Of a DNA stretch of 64,000 nucleotides, positions 37,695 to 45,977 are shown in pieces. The DNA lies in assembly GCF_002899825.2 (NCBI RefSeq), contig NZ_PPED02000004.1:62001-126000 (forward strand). The letters run 5' to 3'. The notes under the pieces are model-generated. The model did no database searches and was not told the origin of the DNA. It was given only the letters and a program-made list of their open reading frames with translations. Within the stretch, counting starts at the first letter, position 1; every line of letters starts with the position of its first letter. The translations under genes were made by a program, and so were the position numbers. The stretch is from Chryseobacterium phosphatilyticum (GTDB taxonomy: Bacteria > Bacteroidota > Bacteroidia > Flavobacteriales > Weeksellaceae).

Positions 37695-38171
37695 TTAGAA
37701 TTTAAAGTGTGAGAAAGCTTTGTTAGCTTCCGCCATTTTGTGAGTATCAGATTTCTTTTTGAAAGCAGCACCTTCTTCTCTTGAAGCAGCTACTACTTCA
37801 TTAGCTAATTTCAAAGCCATAGACTTATCATTTCTCTTTTTAGAGTAGCTAATTAACCATTTCATTGCCATAGAAATTTTTCTATCAGCTCTGATTGGCA
37901 TAGGAATCTGGAAGTTAGCTCCACCTACTCTTCTAGAACGTACTTCTACGTGAGGCATAACGTTTGTTAATGCATCTTTCCAGATTTCAAGGGCTGTTTT
38001 CTCAGTTTCTCCTTTTTTAGTTTCTACGATATCCAATGCATCATAGAAAATTTTGAATGCAATTGACTTCTTACCGTCAAGCATTAAGTTGTTTACGAAT
38101 CTCGTTACCAATTGATCATTAAACTTCGGATCTGGTAACAACGGTCTTTTTTTCGCTTTTGTCTTTCTCAT
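37695..38171 (-). CDS. rpsG: 30S ribosomal protein S7
   Basis: S7 starts assembly of the 30S head. It has [37 protein letters not shown] and the end [14 protein letters not shown]. It has 158 aa. It lies between rpsL and fusA as usual for the str operon. Confidence 0.98.
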   Translation of the reverse strand: MRKTKAKKRPLLPDPKFNDQLVTRFVNNLMLDGKKSIAFKIFYDALDIVETKKGETEKTALEIWKDALTNVMPHVEVRSRRVGGANFQIPMPIRADRKISMAMKWLISYSKKRNDKSMALKLANEVVAASREEGAAFKKKSDTHKMAEANKAFSHFKF

Positions 38172-38194
38172 TGCTTCTGTACCTTATTTAATGA

Positions 38195-38608
38195 TTATTT
38201 TTTCTTTCCTTTTGCAGGAGCAGCAGCTGCTTGTCCTGGTTTAGGTCTCTTAGCTCCGTACTTAGATCTTCTCTGAGTTCTTCCATTTACACCAGCGGTG
38301 TCTAATGCACCTCTTACGATGTGGTAACGTACTCCCGGTAGGTCTTTCACCCTTCCGCCTCTAACCAATACTATCGAGTGCTCTTGAAGATTATGTCCTT
38401 CGCCCGGGATATAGGCGTTAACTTCTTTACCGTTAGAAAGTCTTACCCTTGCTACTTTTCTAAGTGCAGAGTTAGGTTTCTTCGGTGTAGTTGTATATAC
38501 TCTCGTACATACACCACGTCTTTGTGGACAAGAATCAAGGGCAGCCGATTTGCTCTTCTTGGCAAGCGTGGCTCTTCCTTTTCTTACTAATTGTTGAATA
38601 GTAGGCAT
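38195..38608 (-). CDS. rpsL: 30S ribosomal protein S12
   Basis: S12 is at the decoding centre. The start is [20 protein letters not shown] and the motifs [19 protein letters not shown] and [14 protein letters not shown] carry the wild-type Lys residues at the two usual streptomycin-resistance positions. It has 137 aa, with a short Ala/Pro/Lys-rich tail. It is the first gene of its operon. Confidence 0.98.
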   Translation of the reverse strand: MPTIQQLVRKGRATLAKKSKSAALDSCPQRRGVCTRVYTTTPKKPNSALRKVARVRLSNGKEVNAYIPGEGHNLQEHSIVLVRGGRVKDLPGVRYHIVRGALDTAGVNGRTQRRSKYGAKRPKPGQAAAAPAKGKKK

Positions 38609-38632
38609 TTAATTGCTTTTTATTTTAGGCTG

Positions 38633-38663
38633 CAAAAATACTAATATTTTTTTAATTGACAAG
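38633..38663 (-). promoter_or_regulatory. Promoter of the rpsL-rpsG-fusA-rpsJ operon
   Basis: On the minus strand CTTG, 19 bases, TATTTTTG, very near to the Bacteroidota consensus. The -7 box is about 25 bases from the rpsL start. Confidence 0.78.
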
Positions 38664-38719
38664 TAGTTATGTATTTTTATTTCTTTTAAAAATATATTTT
38701 TTGCTTTTGATCGCTATTA

Positions 38720-38759
38720 AAAACCTCTTTGATTTTATGGCATTCAAATCAAAGAGGTT
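38720..38759 (-). terminator. Terminator of the phosphodiesterase gene
   Basis: AACCTCTTTGATTT is matched exactly by AAATCAAAGAGGTT after ten bases; on the minus strand the stem is followed by a short T-run. It lies 18 bases after the stop codon of the gene at 38778. Confidence 0.85.
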
Positions 38760-38777
38760 CATATCAAAAATTATTTT

Positions 38778-39725
38778 TTATTTAAATGCATCCTTTATAA
38801 CTTTTCCTTTTGCATACTGTACGGGAAATCTTAAGAGTTCAGCAATTGTACTTGCAATATCAATCTGCTCATAGTTTCCTGTGCTGATGATGATGTTCTT
38901 TTTAAAATCAGGACCCATGGCAAAAAATTCGATATGCCTGCATCCTGCACAATCATCGCCATGCTCTGCAAAACCTCCGTTGGCATCTATATGTCTGCCA
39001 TGATCATTAGAGACAATAAGAGTTGTTTTATCTTTATAAGCAGGAAGCGACTGTATATAATCCCATATTTCTTTAATAGAGACGTCTGTAGTTTTAATCG
39101 CTTTAATATATCCGTCCCAGTTGTTAGCATGTCCATTGGAGTCTACATCTTTAAGGTTGATTACCATAAGATTCGGGCTATATTTTTTCATGACCTCTTT
39201 TGTATTGGTCATCGTCACAGCATCCTCACGATATCCTGATCCATTACCGCTAACACCGCAGTCAACACTCGGCTGAAACTTTCCTTTCCAGTCTGCCAGC
39301 TTACAGTCATTGAGCACTTCCAGTTTATCTTTGGAAGCAATCACCCATGCTTTCGTCTTATCTGCTCCTGTAAACTTTAACCACTGCTGCATCACAGAAG
39401 GATATCCCGGTAATTCGGTACCATTGTTTTTAATATTTTCATATATCCCTGAACACATCGCACTGTGCCCCGGATTGGTATTGGTTGTTCCGTTATTTTT
39501 AAAATTGCTGATAAATACCCCCTGACTTAAAAGATTAACCCTGTTTGGAATATTTTCTTTATTGGCAGCCTCCCAGGTTTCAGAAATACGCGGCCCGTCT
39601 ACAACAAGCAGAACTACATTTTTTGTCTGGTATTTATCTTCGGTTTTTGCTTGTGCGTCAGTATCATTATTACTGCATGACAGAGCAAAGAATGATAGTA
39701 TTGAATACAAGAAGATTTTTTTCAT
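38778..39725 (-). CDS. Alkaline phosphatase superfamily phosphodiesterase, lipoprotein
   Basis: A metal-dependent hydrolase of the alkaline phosphatase/nucleotide pyrophosphatase superfamily (315 aa). The ATG at 39725 gives MKKIFLYSILSFFALSC, a lipobox. Metal and nucleophile motifs: NVVLLVVDGPR, TNPGHSAMCSG (nucleophile region), NLKDVDSNGHANNWDGY, VSNDHGRH and GFAEHGDD. The order and spacing fit the family of secreted phosphodiesterases or sulfatase-like enzymes. The substrate is unknown. A TAGCTTTG -7 box lies at 39766-39759, upstream on the minus strand. Confidence 0.85.
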   Translation of the reverse strand: MKKIFLYSILSFFALSCSNNDTDAQAKTEDKYQTKNVVLLVVDGPRISETWEAANKENIPNRVNLLSQGVFISNFKNNGTTNTNPGHSAMCSGIYENIKNNGTELPGYPSVMQQWLKFTGADKTKAWVIASKDKLEVLNDCKLADWKGKFQPSVDCGVSGNGSGYREDAVTMTNTKEVMKKYSPNLMVINLKDVDSNGHANNWDGYIKAIKTTDVSIKEIWDYIQSLPAYKDKTTLIVSNDHGRHIDANGGFAEHGDDCAGCRHIEFFAMGPDFKKNIIISTGNYEQIDIASTIAELLRFPVQYAKGKVIKDAFK

Positions 39726-40163
39726 AACCTTATATATATTATTTGTGGATTTCGGTTGCAAAGCTAGAGAAACAGAATCCGCGGTATATTAACTAATCAT
39801 TATCTAATTCTTAAGAATTCAACAACAAGGGAATAATATATATATTTCTGGAATGCCCTCTTACCTGATCAGGGCTACATTTTTTCATTTTTAGGAGTAA
39901 TCAAACATATTATATAACCTTTAATTTGGTAGATATACATCCTTAATTAGGCCACTATAGGCTAACCTGAATATTCTAATAAATCCAAACTATTTTAAAA
40001 AACTTTCTTATAGTTATCATCTATTAATAATCAATAGAGTTCGGCATGATATTTCGTAAATTTGATATATCAATTGATAAACGCATCAACAGCTATCACC
40101 GAAAATTAATAGTCCGACTTGTGATAGCGAATTGCACACAACCTTAAAAATAAATATATACAT
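39726..40163. other. Divergent intergenic region (phosphodiesterase / dps)
   Basis: No ORF of note. It has a -7 box for the minus gene (39759-39766), the palindromic motif TTACCTGATCAGG at 39861 which recurs near 62882, GCCCT/AGGGC arms around it, a TAAATTTG box for dps at 40057-40064, and an inverted repeat GCTATCAC/GTGATAGC (40092-40099 and 40121-40128) in the likely dps leader. Confidence 0.6.
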
Positions 40164-40640
40164 ATGAAAAATGCTAGTATTATTGGCCTTAAAGAAGCCG
40201 ACTGCAAAAAGATCTCAGAAAAATTAAATGTCCTTTTAGCCAATTATTCCGTATTCTATCAAAATACTAGAGGCTCTCACTGGAATATTAAAGGAGACCA
40301 GTTCTTTACCCTTCACCCAAAGTTTGAAGAACTTTACAATAGTCTGGTTTTAAAAATTGATGAAATTGCAGAGAGAATCCTGACATTGGGAGCAATTCCG
40401 GCACATAACTATTCAGACTACCTGAAAGTAGCCACGATCAAAGAAAGCAAAGAAGTGAGTGATGGTACTAAAAGTGTTGAACAAATTTTAAGTTCATTTA
40501 AAGTAGTGCTTGATCTTCAAAGGGAGCTATTAGATATTACGGATGCAGCAGGAGATGAAGGAACCAACTCTCAAATGAGCGATTATATTACCGAACAGGA
40601 AAAAGAAGTTTGGATGTATAATTCTTATCTGGGAAAATAG
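40164..40640 (+). CDS. dps: Dps, DNA-protecting ferritin-like protein
   Basis: Dps forms dodecamers that oxidise and store iron and protect DNA under oxidative or starvation stress. The ferroxidase site, at subunit interfaces, is seen in SHWNIKGDQFFTLH (His) and LKIDEIAERILTLG (Asp, Glu). It has 158 aa, normal. It has its own promoter region and terminator. Its nearness to iron-uptake genes fits iron homeostasis, but it is on the other side of the str operon. Confidence 0.95.
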   Translation: MKNASIIGLKEADCKKISEKLNVLLANYSVFYQNTRGSHWNIKGDQFFTLHPKFEELYNSLVLKIDEIAERILTLGAIPAHNYSDYLKVATIKESKEVSDGTKSVEQILSSFKVVLDLQRELLDITDAAGDEGTNSQMSDYITEQEKEVWMYNSYLGK

Positions 40641-40666
40641 ATCGAAAAACATGATCAAAATAATTC

Positions 40667-40700
40667 AAAAAAATCGCCTTACATTTAGGCGATTTTATTT
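40667..40700 (+). terminator. Terminator of dps
   Basis: AAAATCGCCT pairs with AGGCGATTTT over a seven-base loop, followed by a T-rich run. Confidence 0.88.
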
Positions 40701-40708
40701 TTATTTTC

Positions 40709-40716
40709 TATATTTG
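40709..40716 (+). promoter_or_regulatory. -7 box of pncB
   Basis: TATATTTG fits TANNTTTG and ends 19 bases before the pncB ATG. The -33 box is poor because the dps terminator occupies that place. Confidence 0.5.
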
Positions 40717-40735
40717 CGTTAAAATTACACATATT

Positions 40736-41914
40736 ATGAACGATGTAAGACTGAACTCTATTCTAGATAATGATTTTTATAAAATAACCATGCAAAATGC
40801 AGTGGTAAAATTATTTCCAAATTCTATCGTTAAGTATGAATTTATCAACAGAGGTAAACATCATTTTCCTGAAGGTTTTGATGCTGCATTAAAAGAAGCA
40901 GTTAACAAAATGGCAGAACTTAAGCTGACCAAGGACGAGAAAAAATTTATGGCCAGAACCTGTCCTTATATTGATCTTCCTTATCTGGATTTCTTAGAAG
41001 GTTATCATTTTGACCCTTCTGAAGTAAAAATCCATCAGGAAGGGGGTGACTTATCTGTGGTGGTTGAAGGACTTTGGTACAGAACGATCCTTTGGGAAGT
41101 TCCATTACTGGCGTTGATCAGTGAGTTGCATTATGAAATGAACCATATGGAAAGGGATTCTAACGAAGTGGTGATGAAAAGAACAGTTGAAAAAGCAGAT
41201 TCTCTGGCCAGACTTGGGGTAACCTTCGCAGAGTTTGGAACCAGAAGACGACATTCTTATAAGGTACAGAATCTGGTAATGGAAGCATTAATGCACAAGA
41301 AAGATTCTACATTCATAGGAAGTTCAAATGTTCATTTTGCGATGAAGTACGGCGTAAAACCAATAGGAACCCACGCTCACGAATGGTTTATGTTTCATGC
41401 AGCAGAATATGGTTTCAAAATGGCCAATGAACTGGCATTGGAACATTGGGTAGACGTGTACAGAGGAGATCTCGGAGTGGCTCTGTCCGACACCTACACT
41501 ACAGATGTCTTCTTTCAGCAGTTTGATAAAAAATTCGCCAAGCTATTTGACGGGGTCCGCCATGACAGTGGTGATCCATTAGAATTTGCAGATAAAACAA
41601 TTGCCCACTATCAGAAAAATGGCATTAACCCTATGTTTAAATACATTATTTTTTCAGATGCTCTTAATCTGGAAAAAGTAGAAGAAATTACTAATTATTG
41701 CAGAGGAAAAATAGGGATCTCTTTTGGAATCGGAACCAACCTTACCAATGATGTCGGATTGAAACCTATGAATATTGTCATGAAACTTATCGGTGTACAG
41801 GCTCCTAATAAAGAGTGGATCCCTACCGTAAAACTTTCTGATGAGCATGGAAAATATACCGGCGATCCTAAAATGATTGAATTGGCAAAAGAGTTTTTAA
41901 GAATAAAAGACTAG
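40736..41914 (+). CDS. pncB: Nicotinate phosphoribosyltransferase
   Basis: Makes nicotinate mononucleotide from nicotinate and PRPP in NAD salvage. Motifs: SILDNDFYKITMQNAVVKLF, TFAEFGTRRRHSY, KPIGTHAHEWFM and FDGVRHDSGDPLEF, all typical of the PncB family. It has 392 aa. It starts at the ATG 19 bases after a good -7 box. It is cytoplasmic and monocistronic or joined with the next gene. Confidence 0.96.
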   Translation: MNDVRLNSILDNDFYKITMQNAVVKLFPNSIVKYEFINRGKHHFPEGFDAALKEAVNKMAELKLTKDEKKFMARTCPYIDLPYLDFLEGYHFDPSEVKIHQEGGDLSVVVEGLWYRTILWEVPLLALISELHYEMNHMERDSNEVVMKRTVEKADSLARLGVTFAEFGTRRRHSYKVQNLVMEALMHKKDSTFIGSSNVHFAMKYGVKPIGTHAHEWFMFHAAEYGFKMANELALEHWVDVYRGDLGVALSDTYTTDVFFQQFDKKFAKLFDGVRHDSGDPLEFADKTIAHYQKNGINPMFKYIIFSDALNLEKVEEITNYCRGKIGISFGIGTNLTNDVGLKPMNIVMKLIGVQAPNKEWIPTVKLSDEHGKYTGDPKMIELAKEFLRIKD

Positions 41915-41969
41915 AATTAGTTTCGAGGTATTATATTTCAGATATTCATATCATCTTAAAAATCATATC

Positions 41970-42440
41970 ATGAAAGTAAAATTTTATTTAGTTCTTAGTA
42001 TTCTGATAACCACTTTCTCTTTTGCTCAGGAAAAGAAAAAAGAAAAAGCAAAATTCAATCAGGAACTGGCAACGTCACTGGGAGCTGACCAATATGGAAT
42101 GAAAGCTTATACGATTGTGATGCTCACCACCGGCAATACGAAAATTGACGATAAAACTAAAATGAGCGAAGTCATGAAAGGACATATGGCTAATATCGGA
42201 AGATTGGCTGATGAGGAAAAGATTATTGTAGCAGGGCCTTTCCTTGAAAAGAATAAGGAAAATTACAGGGGCATGTTTATTTTCAATACCAAGTCCAAAG
42301 AAGAAGCCGAACAATGGGTAAAAACAGATCCGGCAGTTCAGGCAGGTGTTTTCAGTTATGAAATATTCCCCTGGTACGGATCAGCAGCTTTACCTTTATA
42401 CCTTAAGCATCATGATGAAATTTCAAAGGAAAATCCGTAA
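41970..42440 (+). CDS. Exported YCII-domain protein
   Basis: A 156-aa protein with signal peptide MKVKFYLVLSILITTFSFAQ. The body is a YCII-related dimeric alpha/beta domain: AYTIVMLTTGN, MKGHMANIGRLADEEKIIVA, GPFLEKNKENYRGMFIFN and KEEAEQWVKTDPAVQAGVFS. In other proteins this domain may be catalytic (His/Asp). The role is unknown. It is 55 bases after pncB. Confidence 0.85.
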   Translation: MKVKFYLVLSILITTFSFAQEKKKEKAKFNQELATSLGADQYGMKAYTIVMLTTGNTKIDDKTKMSEVMKGHMANIGRLADEEKIIVAGPFLEKNKENYRGMFIFNTKSKEEAEQWVKTDPAVQAGVFSYEIFPWYGSAALPLYLKHHDEISKENP

Positions 42441-42624
42441 TAGCTTTTAAACCCTAGCTAATCAATCCTCCAAAAACAGAGTCACAACATAAGGTAAAAA
42501 TCAATTTAAATATGATAGTAAAAAAAGAAAATCTATGAAAGATCAATAGATAAATTCTAAATTTTACAATTATTTGGTTGTTTTTCAGAATATTATTATA
42601 TTCGGTGAAATAAAACTTTACCAT

Positions 42625-44229
42625 ATGAAGAAAATACTATTCTTGAGTTCAATGGTACTTGCCTCGATGAGCAGTGCCCAAATTTTAGTTAATGAGAGCT
42701 TTGAAAACGGAACCTATCCCGGCTTTGTTATCAGCGGCGGTTACACCGATACCAGCGGTGGTACGGCAGGTACTTATTTAGGAAGCACCTGTGATGGAAA
42801 TATACAGATAGGTGCTGAAGCCTACGGGTCAAGTGTAGCCAACAGAACAATTAATCTCGTGTATACGAAACCTGCAAGTGTGACGGCCAACGGGAAAAAA
42901 ATTGATATTTCTTTTCAATACACGACCACTCCATATGATGCAACGAGCAGTATCGGAGGGGTTATCAATGTTGAATATTCAACGGATAACGGAACTACCT
43001 ATCTTCCGGTTGGAAGCCCAATTACATTAACCAGTACAGCTCAGACCTGTGCTCCGTTTACAGGTACTATTCCAGAAAGCGCCAATGTCAATGGTAATTT
43101 CAGATTAAGAATCCAGACAGTAGGTAGTTCAGGAACTACGTTTGATTTTTACAGCTTTATAGATAAGGTCAGCATCAAACAGGAAGTAACAGCACCTCCT
43201 GCTTGTACAACAATAAGTGCTCCTGTTACAGGTGCAACTGGCACGTCTGTACGCCAACAAATTACATGGGCCGCCACTGCAGGATCTGAAGGTTATAAAG
43301 TGAAAATAGGAACAACTCCGGGAAGTTCAAATATTTATACAGGAACAACTACTAATACGTTCCATACCCCGGCATCAACCGAGACATTCCCGCAAAACAC
43401 AACTCTTTATGCAACTGTTACTCCAACGAATTCTTTAGGTGATGCAACAGGGTGTACTGAAATTTCTTTCACAACAGGTAGCAACCCGTTTGCTCCATAT
43501 TGTAGCCCACTTTTGGCAAGATCCAGCGTATACCCAATCTCTAACGTCGTCCTGAGTGATATGACTAATGCTTCAAGCACTACAGCCAATACAGGAAGTG
43601 GTCATGAAAACTTCATTTCCAAAATAGCTACTGTTGCAAGAGGGTCCTCTTATCCATTAACTCTTACCGCTACAGGACTTGGTAACAACCGATTTGGGTT
43701 TACCGTATTTATAGACTGGAATCAGAATGGAAGCTTCAGTGATCCTGGAGAATCTTATTTCGTAACTTCTGATTTTGCAGGAGGTACCGGTAATACTGTA
43801 ACGGTCAACAAAAACATTGCAGTACCTGCTACAGCAGCTTTAGGAAATACAAGAATGAGAGTTAAGTATCAGTTCAACAGCTCCACAACGTCAGTAAGAA
43901 CAGAATTATCTAATCCATGTTCTGATGTAAACGAGGGACAAGTTGAAGACTACACGATAAAAGTAGATGCGGTACTGGGAACTTCTGAAACAATGGCTAA
44001 TAAAAAAGCCGATATCTCAGTTTATCCTAATCCGTTTAAGGATATTCTGAACATTTCAGATATCAAGGATGTAAAAACGATTATCGTAAGTGATGTATCC
44101 GGAAGACAATTGAAAACTGTCGCCGCCACGCATCAGCTTAACCTTTCTGATTTGAATGCAGGATTATATCTGATCAGCCTTCAGATGAAAGATGGAAGCT
44201 CTAAAACAATTAAAGCAGTAAAAAAATAA
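42625..44229 (+). CDS. T9SS-exported protein with GEVED domain
   Basis: A 534-aa secreted protein. The ATG at 42625 gives MKKILFLSSMVLASMSSAQ. The N-terminal ~180 residues form a carbohydrate-binding-like jelly roll (ILVNESFENGTYPGFVISGG and on), then a fibronectin-III-like segment (about residues 190-290) and a GEVED domain (FGFTVFIDWNQNGSFSDPGE, then DVNEGQVEDYTIKVDA). The last 75 residues are a type A T9SS sorting domain (VYPNPFKDILNISDI, ending KTIKAVKK). It is probably placed on the cell surface. Ligand unknown; adhesion is possible. Confidence 0.92.
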   Translation: MKKILFLSSMVLASMSSAQILVNESFENGTYPGFVISGGYTDTSGGTAGTYLGSTCDGNIQIGAEAYGSSVANRTINLVYTKPASVTANGKKIDISFQYTTTPYDATSSIGGVINVEYSTDNGTTYLPVGSPITLTSTAQTCAPFTGTIPESANVNGNFRLRIQTVGSSGTTFDFYSFIDKVSIKQEVTAPPACTTISAPVTGATGTSVRQQITWAATAGSEGYKVKIGTTPGSSNIYTGTTTNTFHTPASTETFPQNTTLYATVTPTNSLGDATGCTEISFTTGSNPFAPYCSPLLARSSVYPISNVVLSDMTNASSTTANTGSGHENFISKIATVARGSSYPLTLTATGLGNNRFGFTVFIDWNQNGSFSDPGESYFVTSDFAGGTGNTVTVNKNIAVPATAALGNTRMRVKYQFNSSTTSVRTELSNPCSDVNEGQVEDYTIKVDAVLGTSETMANKKADISVYPNPFKDILNISDIKDVKTIIVSDVSGRQLKTVAATHQLNLSDLNAGLYLISLQMKDGSSKTIKAVKK

Positions 44230-44253
44230 TTAACAGTAACATCATTATCATAT

Positions 44254-44290
44254 AAATAGCAGCAGTAATCAACTGCTGCTATTTTATTTT
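44254..44290. terminator. Terminator between convergent genes
   Basis: AAATAGCAGCAGT pairs with ACTGCTGCTATTT over a five-base loop, followed by a T-rich run on the plus strand and preceded by an A-containing stretch. It separates the T9SS protein gene from the peptide gene on the minus strand. Confidence 0.88.
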
Positions 44291-44349
44291 TCATACTCTC
44301 TTTCATTTCATATCGTTTTGCGATATAAAAAATTCCGGATGGCGGATCT

Positions 44350-44520
44350 TTACCAGTCACTGCAAATAGGGTGTGGTTTTATGATACGAAAACAACAATA
44401 AGGATCACAGGATGCATAGCCTGGTTTACAAACTCCATCTATAGGAGGTTCACATGCCCTTTCCAATCCACCTAAAATGGTTTTCAATTCTCTTCTGTTT
44501 AAACTTTTTACATTTTTCAT
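44350..44520 (-). CDS. Double-glycine-leader peptide, six Cys (bacteriocin-like)
   Basis: A 56-codon gene. The peptide starts MKNVKSLNRRELKTILGG, a classical GG-type leader (hydrophobic residues before Gly-Gly, and L-x-R-x-E-L), as on peptides exported by C39-peptidase ABC transporters. The predicted mature peptide is 38 residues: LERACEPPIDGVCKPGY, then ASCDPYCCFRIIKPHPICSDW in two parts (ASCDPYCC and FRIIKPHPICSDW). It has six Cys, enough for three disulfides or for modification. No ATG upstream is in frame. It is divergent from a second such gene. Such peptides are often called bacteriocin-like in Chryseobacterium; activity is not shown. No C39 transporter or maturation gene is in the window. 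Confidence 0.82.
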   Translation of the reverse strand: MKNVKSLNRRELKTILGGLERACEPPIDGVCKPGYASCDPYCCFRIIKPHPICSDW

Positions 44521-44781
44521 AGGTATTGTTTTACTATAAGTTCCTACTCTTTAAGATTTTTGGATACCTCTGTCTCTTTATTTCCTTTTTTAGAGATTTA
44601 AATATATAAAATATTTTACAAAACACTACATTTCAATATATTATAAATAAAATATTGAATATTTTTTCCTATAAAACCATCAAAAATCAATCAATTTTTA
44701 TTATTTTAGCGATATAGTAATCAACTTATACCATACATTATAAGAACTTACCAACCAAACTATTAATAAAAAATTAATTCC

Positions 44782-45018
44782 ATGAAAAAAATGAATCTCT
44801 CAAAACTTTCGAGAACAGAACTGAAAGATGTATTCGGCGGGTATTTATATCCTGCACCATGTCCCGGCGGATGCCCTGGTGAGGCTATGATCAGATGTCC
44901 CGATGGCTCCACTACAATGACTAATTTTATATGTATGGGCGACAGATGTGAACCGGCAGCAATGTGTAAACCATTGGTTCTTGAACCTTTTCCAGATCCG
45001 ATTATAATTACTCCTTAA
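44782..45018 (+). CDS. Double-glycine-leader peptide, six Cys (bacteriocin-like)
   Basis: A 78-aa peptide with leader MKKMNLSKLSRTELKDVFGG (the second Met at residue 4 could be the start). It matches the leader of the divergent peptide in the L-x-R-x-E-L-K-x-(V/I)-(F/L)-G-G pattern. The mature part, 58 residues, starts YLYPAPCPGGCPGEAMIRCP and has six Cys in the order CPGGC, RC, IC, RC, MC, then a Cys-free, Pro-rich end (PLVLEPFPDP). A strong terminator follows. The two genes are 261 bases apart, and no clear TANNTTTG box is seen in between, so their expression may need a special sigma factor or activator. Confidence 0.82.
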   Translation: MKKMNLSKLSRTELKDVFGGYLYPAPCPGGCPGEAMIRCPDGSTTMTNFICMGDRCEPAAMCKPLVLEPFPDPIIITP

Positions 45019-45022
45019 CGCA

Positions 45023-45063
45023 ATAAACAACAAAGTGAGCTTTCTGCTCACTTTGTTGTTTAT
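45023..45063 (+). terminator. Terminator of the GG peptide gene
   Basis: An 18-bp perfect stem (ATAAACAACAAAGTGAGC and its complement) with a five-base loop begins 5 bases after the stop codon. It is longer than other terminators in the window. Confidence 0.88.
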
Positions 45064-45132
45064 AAAGATATCATCCTAATTAATTTTCAAGGCAATATAT
45101 ACTTTTTATTATATTTAAATAAATAAAACGCC

Positions 45133-45888
45133 ATGAAAACTATTGAAGAAGTTTTGAAAAAACTGGATACTATTATTATCTGGTGTAAAGAAAATCAAAG
45201 CCCTGCCGGATATTTTGCTTGCACCTACCGGATTATGACGGCACAAGTCCTCAAAGGAATTCAACAAAAGAAATTTGACGATAATCCAAGAATGACACAA
45301 CTTGATATTGCATTTGCCCAAAGATATCTCCAGGCATGGGAAAATTATCATCAAGGAATACGATGTTCCAATTCATGGTTTATTGCCTTTGAAGCATCCA
45401 AAAATAAAGACCTCCTCATTCTGCAACATATTTTTCTAGGCATGAATGCTCATATCAATCTTGATCTTGGCATTTCAGCCGCTTCCATAATGCCTTACCG
45501 AAAGGTAAATCCACTCAGAAAAGATTTTGAAAATATCAACAATGTGATTGCTTCTATCAACCAAAATGTTCAGGATTCCTTGAATACAATTTGCTACCCG
45601 ATTAATCTCATTGATCAGCTTTCTAACGGCAGTGACAATGCTGTGCTTGATTTTGCGATTTCCAAAGCCAGAGAAACATCATGGACAACAGCTGTAGTTT
45701 CTTCAAATACACCCAATTTTCTGAAGGAATCCGTCATCGGTATTGTTGATTATGCCGCTGCTAAAGTTGCTACACAGATTATCAATCCTAAACTTATTAC
45801 TTCCAAACTGATCAAAGAACTTAAAAAATGTGAAAGCAATGATATTGTAAAGAATATTGAAACTCTGGAATCCACTAAAGTTTCATAA
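45133..45888 (+). CDS. DUF5995-like protein
   Basis: A 251-aa protein with no signal peptide. It has TIEEVLKKLDTIIIWCKENQ, GYFACTYRIMTAQVLKGIQQ, FAQRYLQAWENYHQG, LQHIFLGMNAHINLDLGISA (helix with conserved Asn, His, Asp) and a long helical C-terminus. The HIFLGMNAHINLDL segment is what I recall for DUF5995. Conserved His and Asp suggest a metal or catalytic role, but none is known to me. It has its own transcript between two terminators. Confidence 0.72.
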   Translation: MKTIEEVLKKLDTIIIWCKENQSPAGYFACTYRIMTAQVLKGIQQKKFDDNPRMTQLDIAFAQRYLQAWENYHQGIRCSNSWFIAFEASKNKDLLILQHIFLGMNAHINLDLGISAASIMPYRKVNPLRKDFENINNVIASINQNVQDSLNTICYPINLIDQLSNGSDNAVLDFAISKARETSWTTAVVSSNTPNFLKESVIGIVDYAAAKVATQIINPKLITSKLIKELKKCESNDIVKNIETLESTKVS

Positions 45889-45922
45889 GTATCTTACACA
45901 ATATATAACCTGATCATAAAAA

Positions 45923-45953
45923 AGGCCGGGATCTTCCTCACGGATCCCGGCCT
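45923..45953. terminator. Bidirectional GC-rich terminator
   Basis: AGGCCGGGATC and GATCCCGGCCT enclose a nine-base loop between the convergent DUF5995-like gene and the RND efflux operon. A-runs and short T-stretches flank it. Confidence 0.88.
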
Positions 45954-45977
45954 AAATAATGAACAAATAAAAAGAAA

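Noticed and set aside
38195..38608. Streptomycin-resistance change in S12
   Set aside because: Both usual positions (in PKKPNS and in VKDLPG) are wild type.
44845..45051. Minus-strand open frame opposite the GG peptide gene
   Set aside because: The plus-strand frame has a GG leader, a cysteine pattern and a terminator directly after it; the minus frame has none of these.
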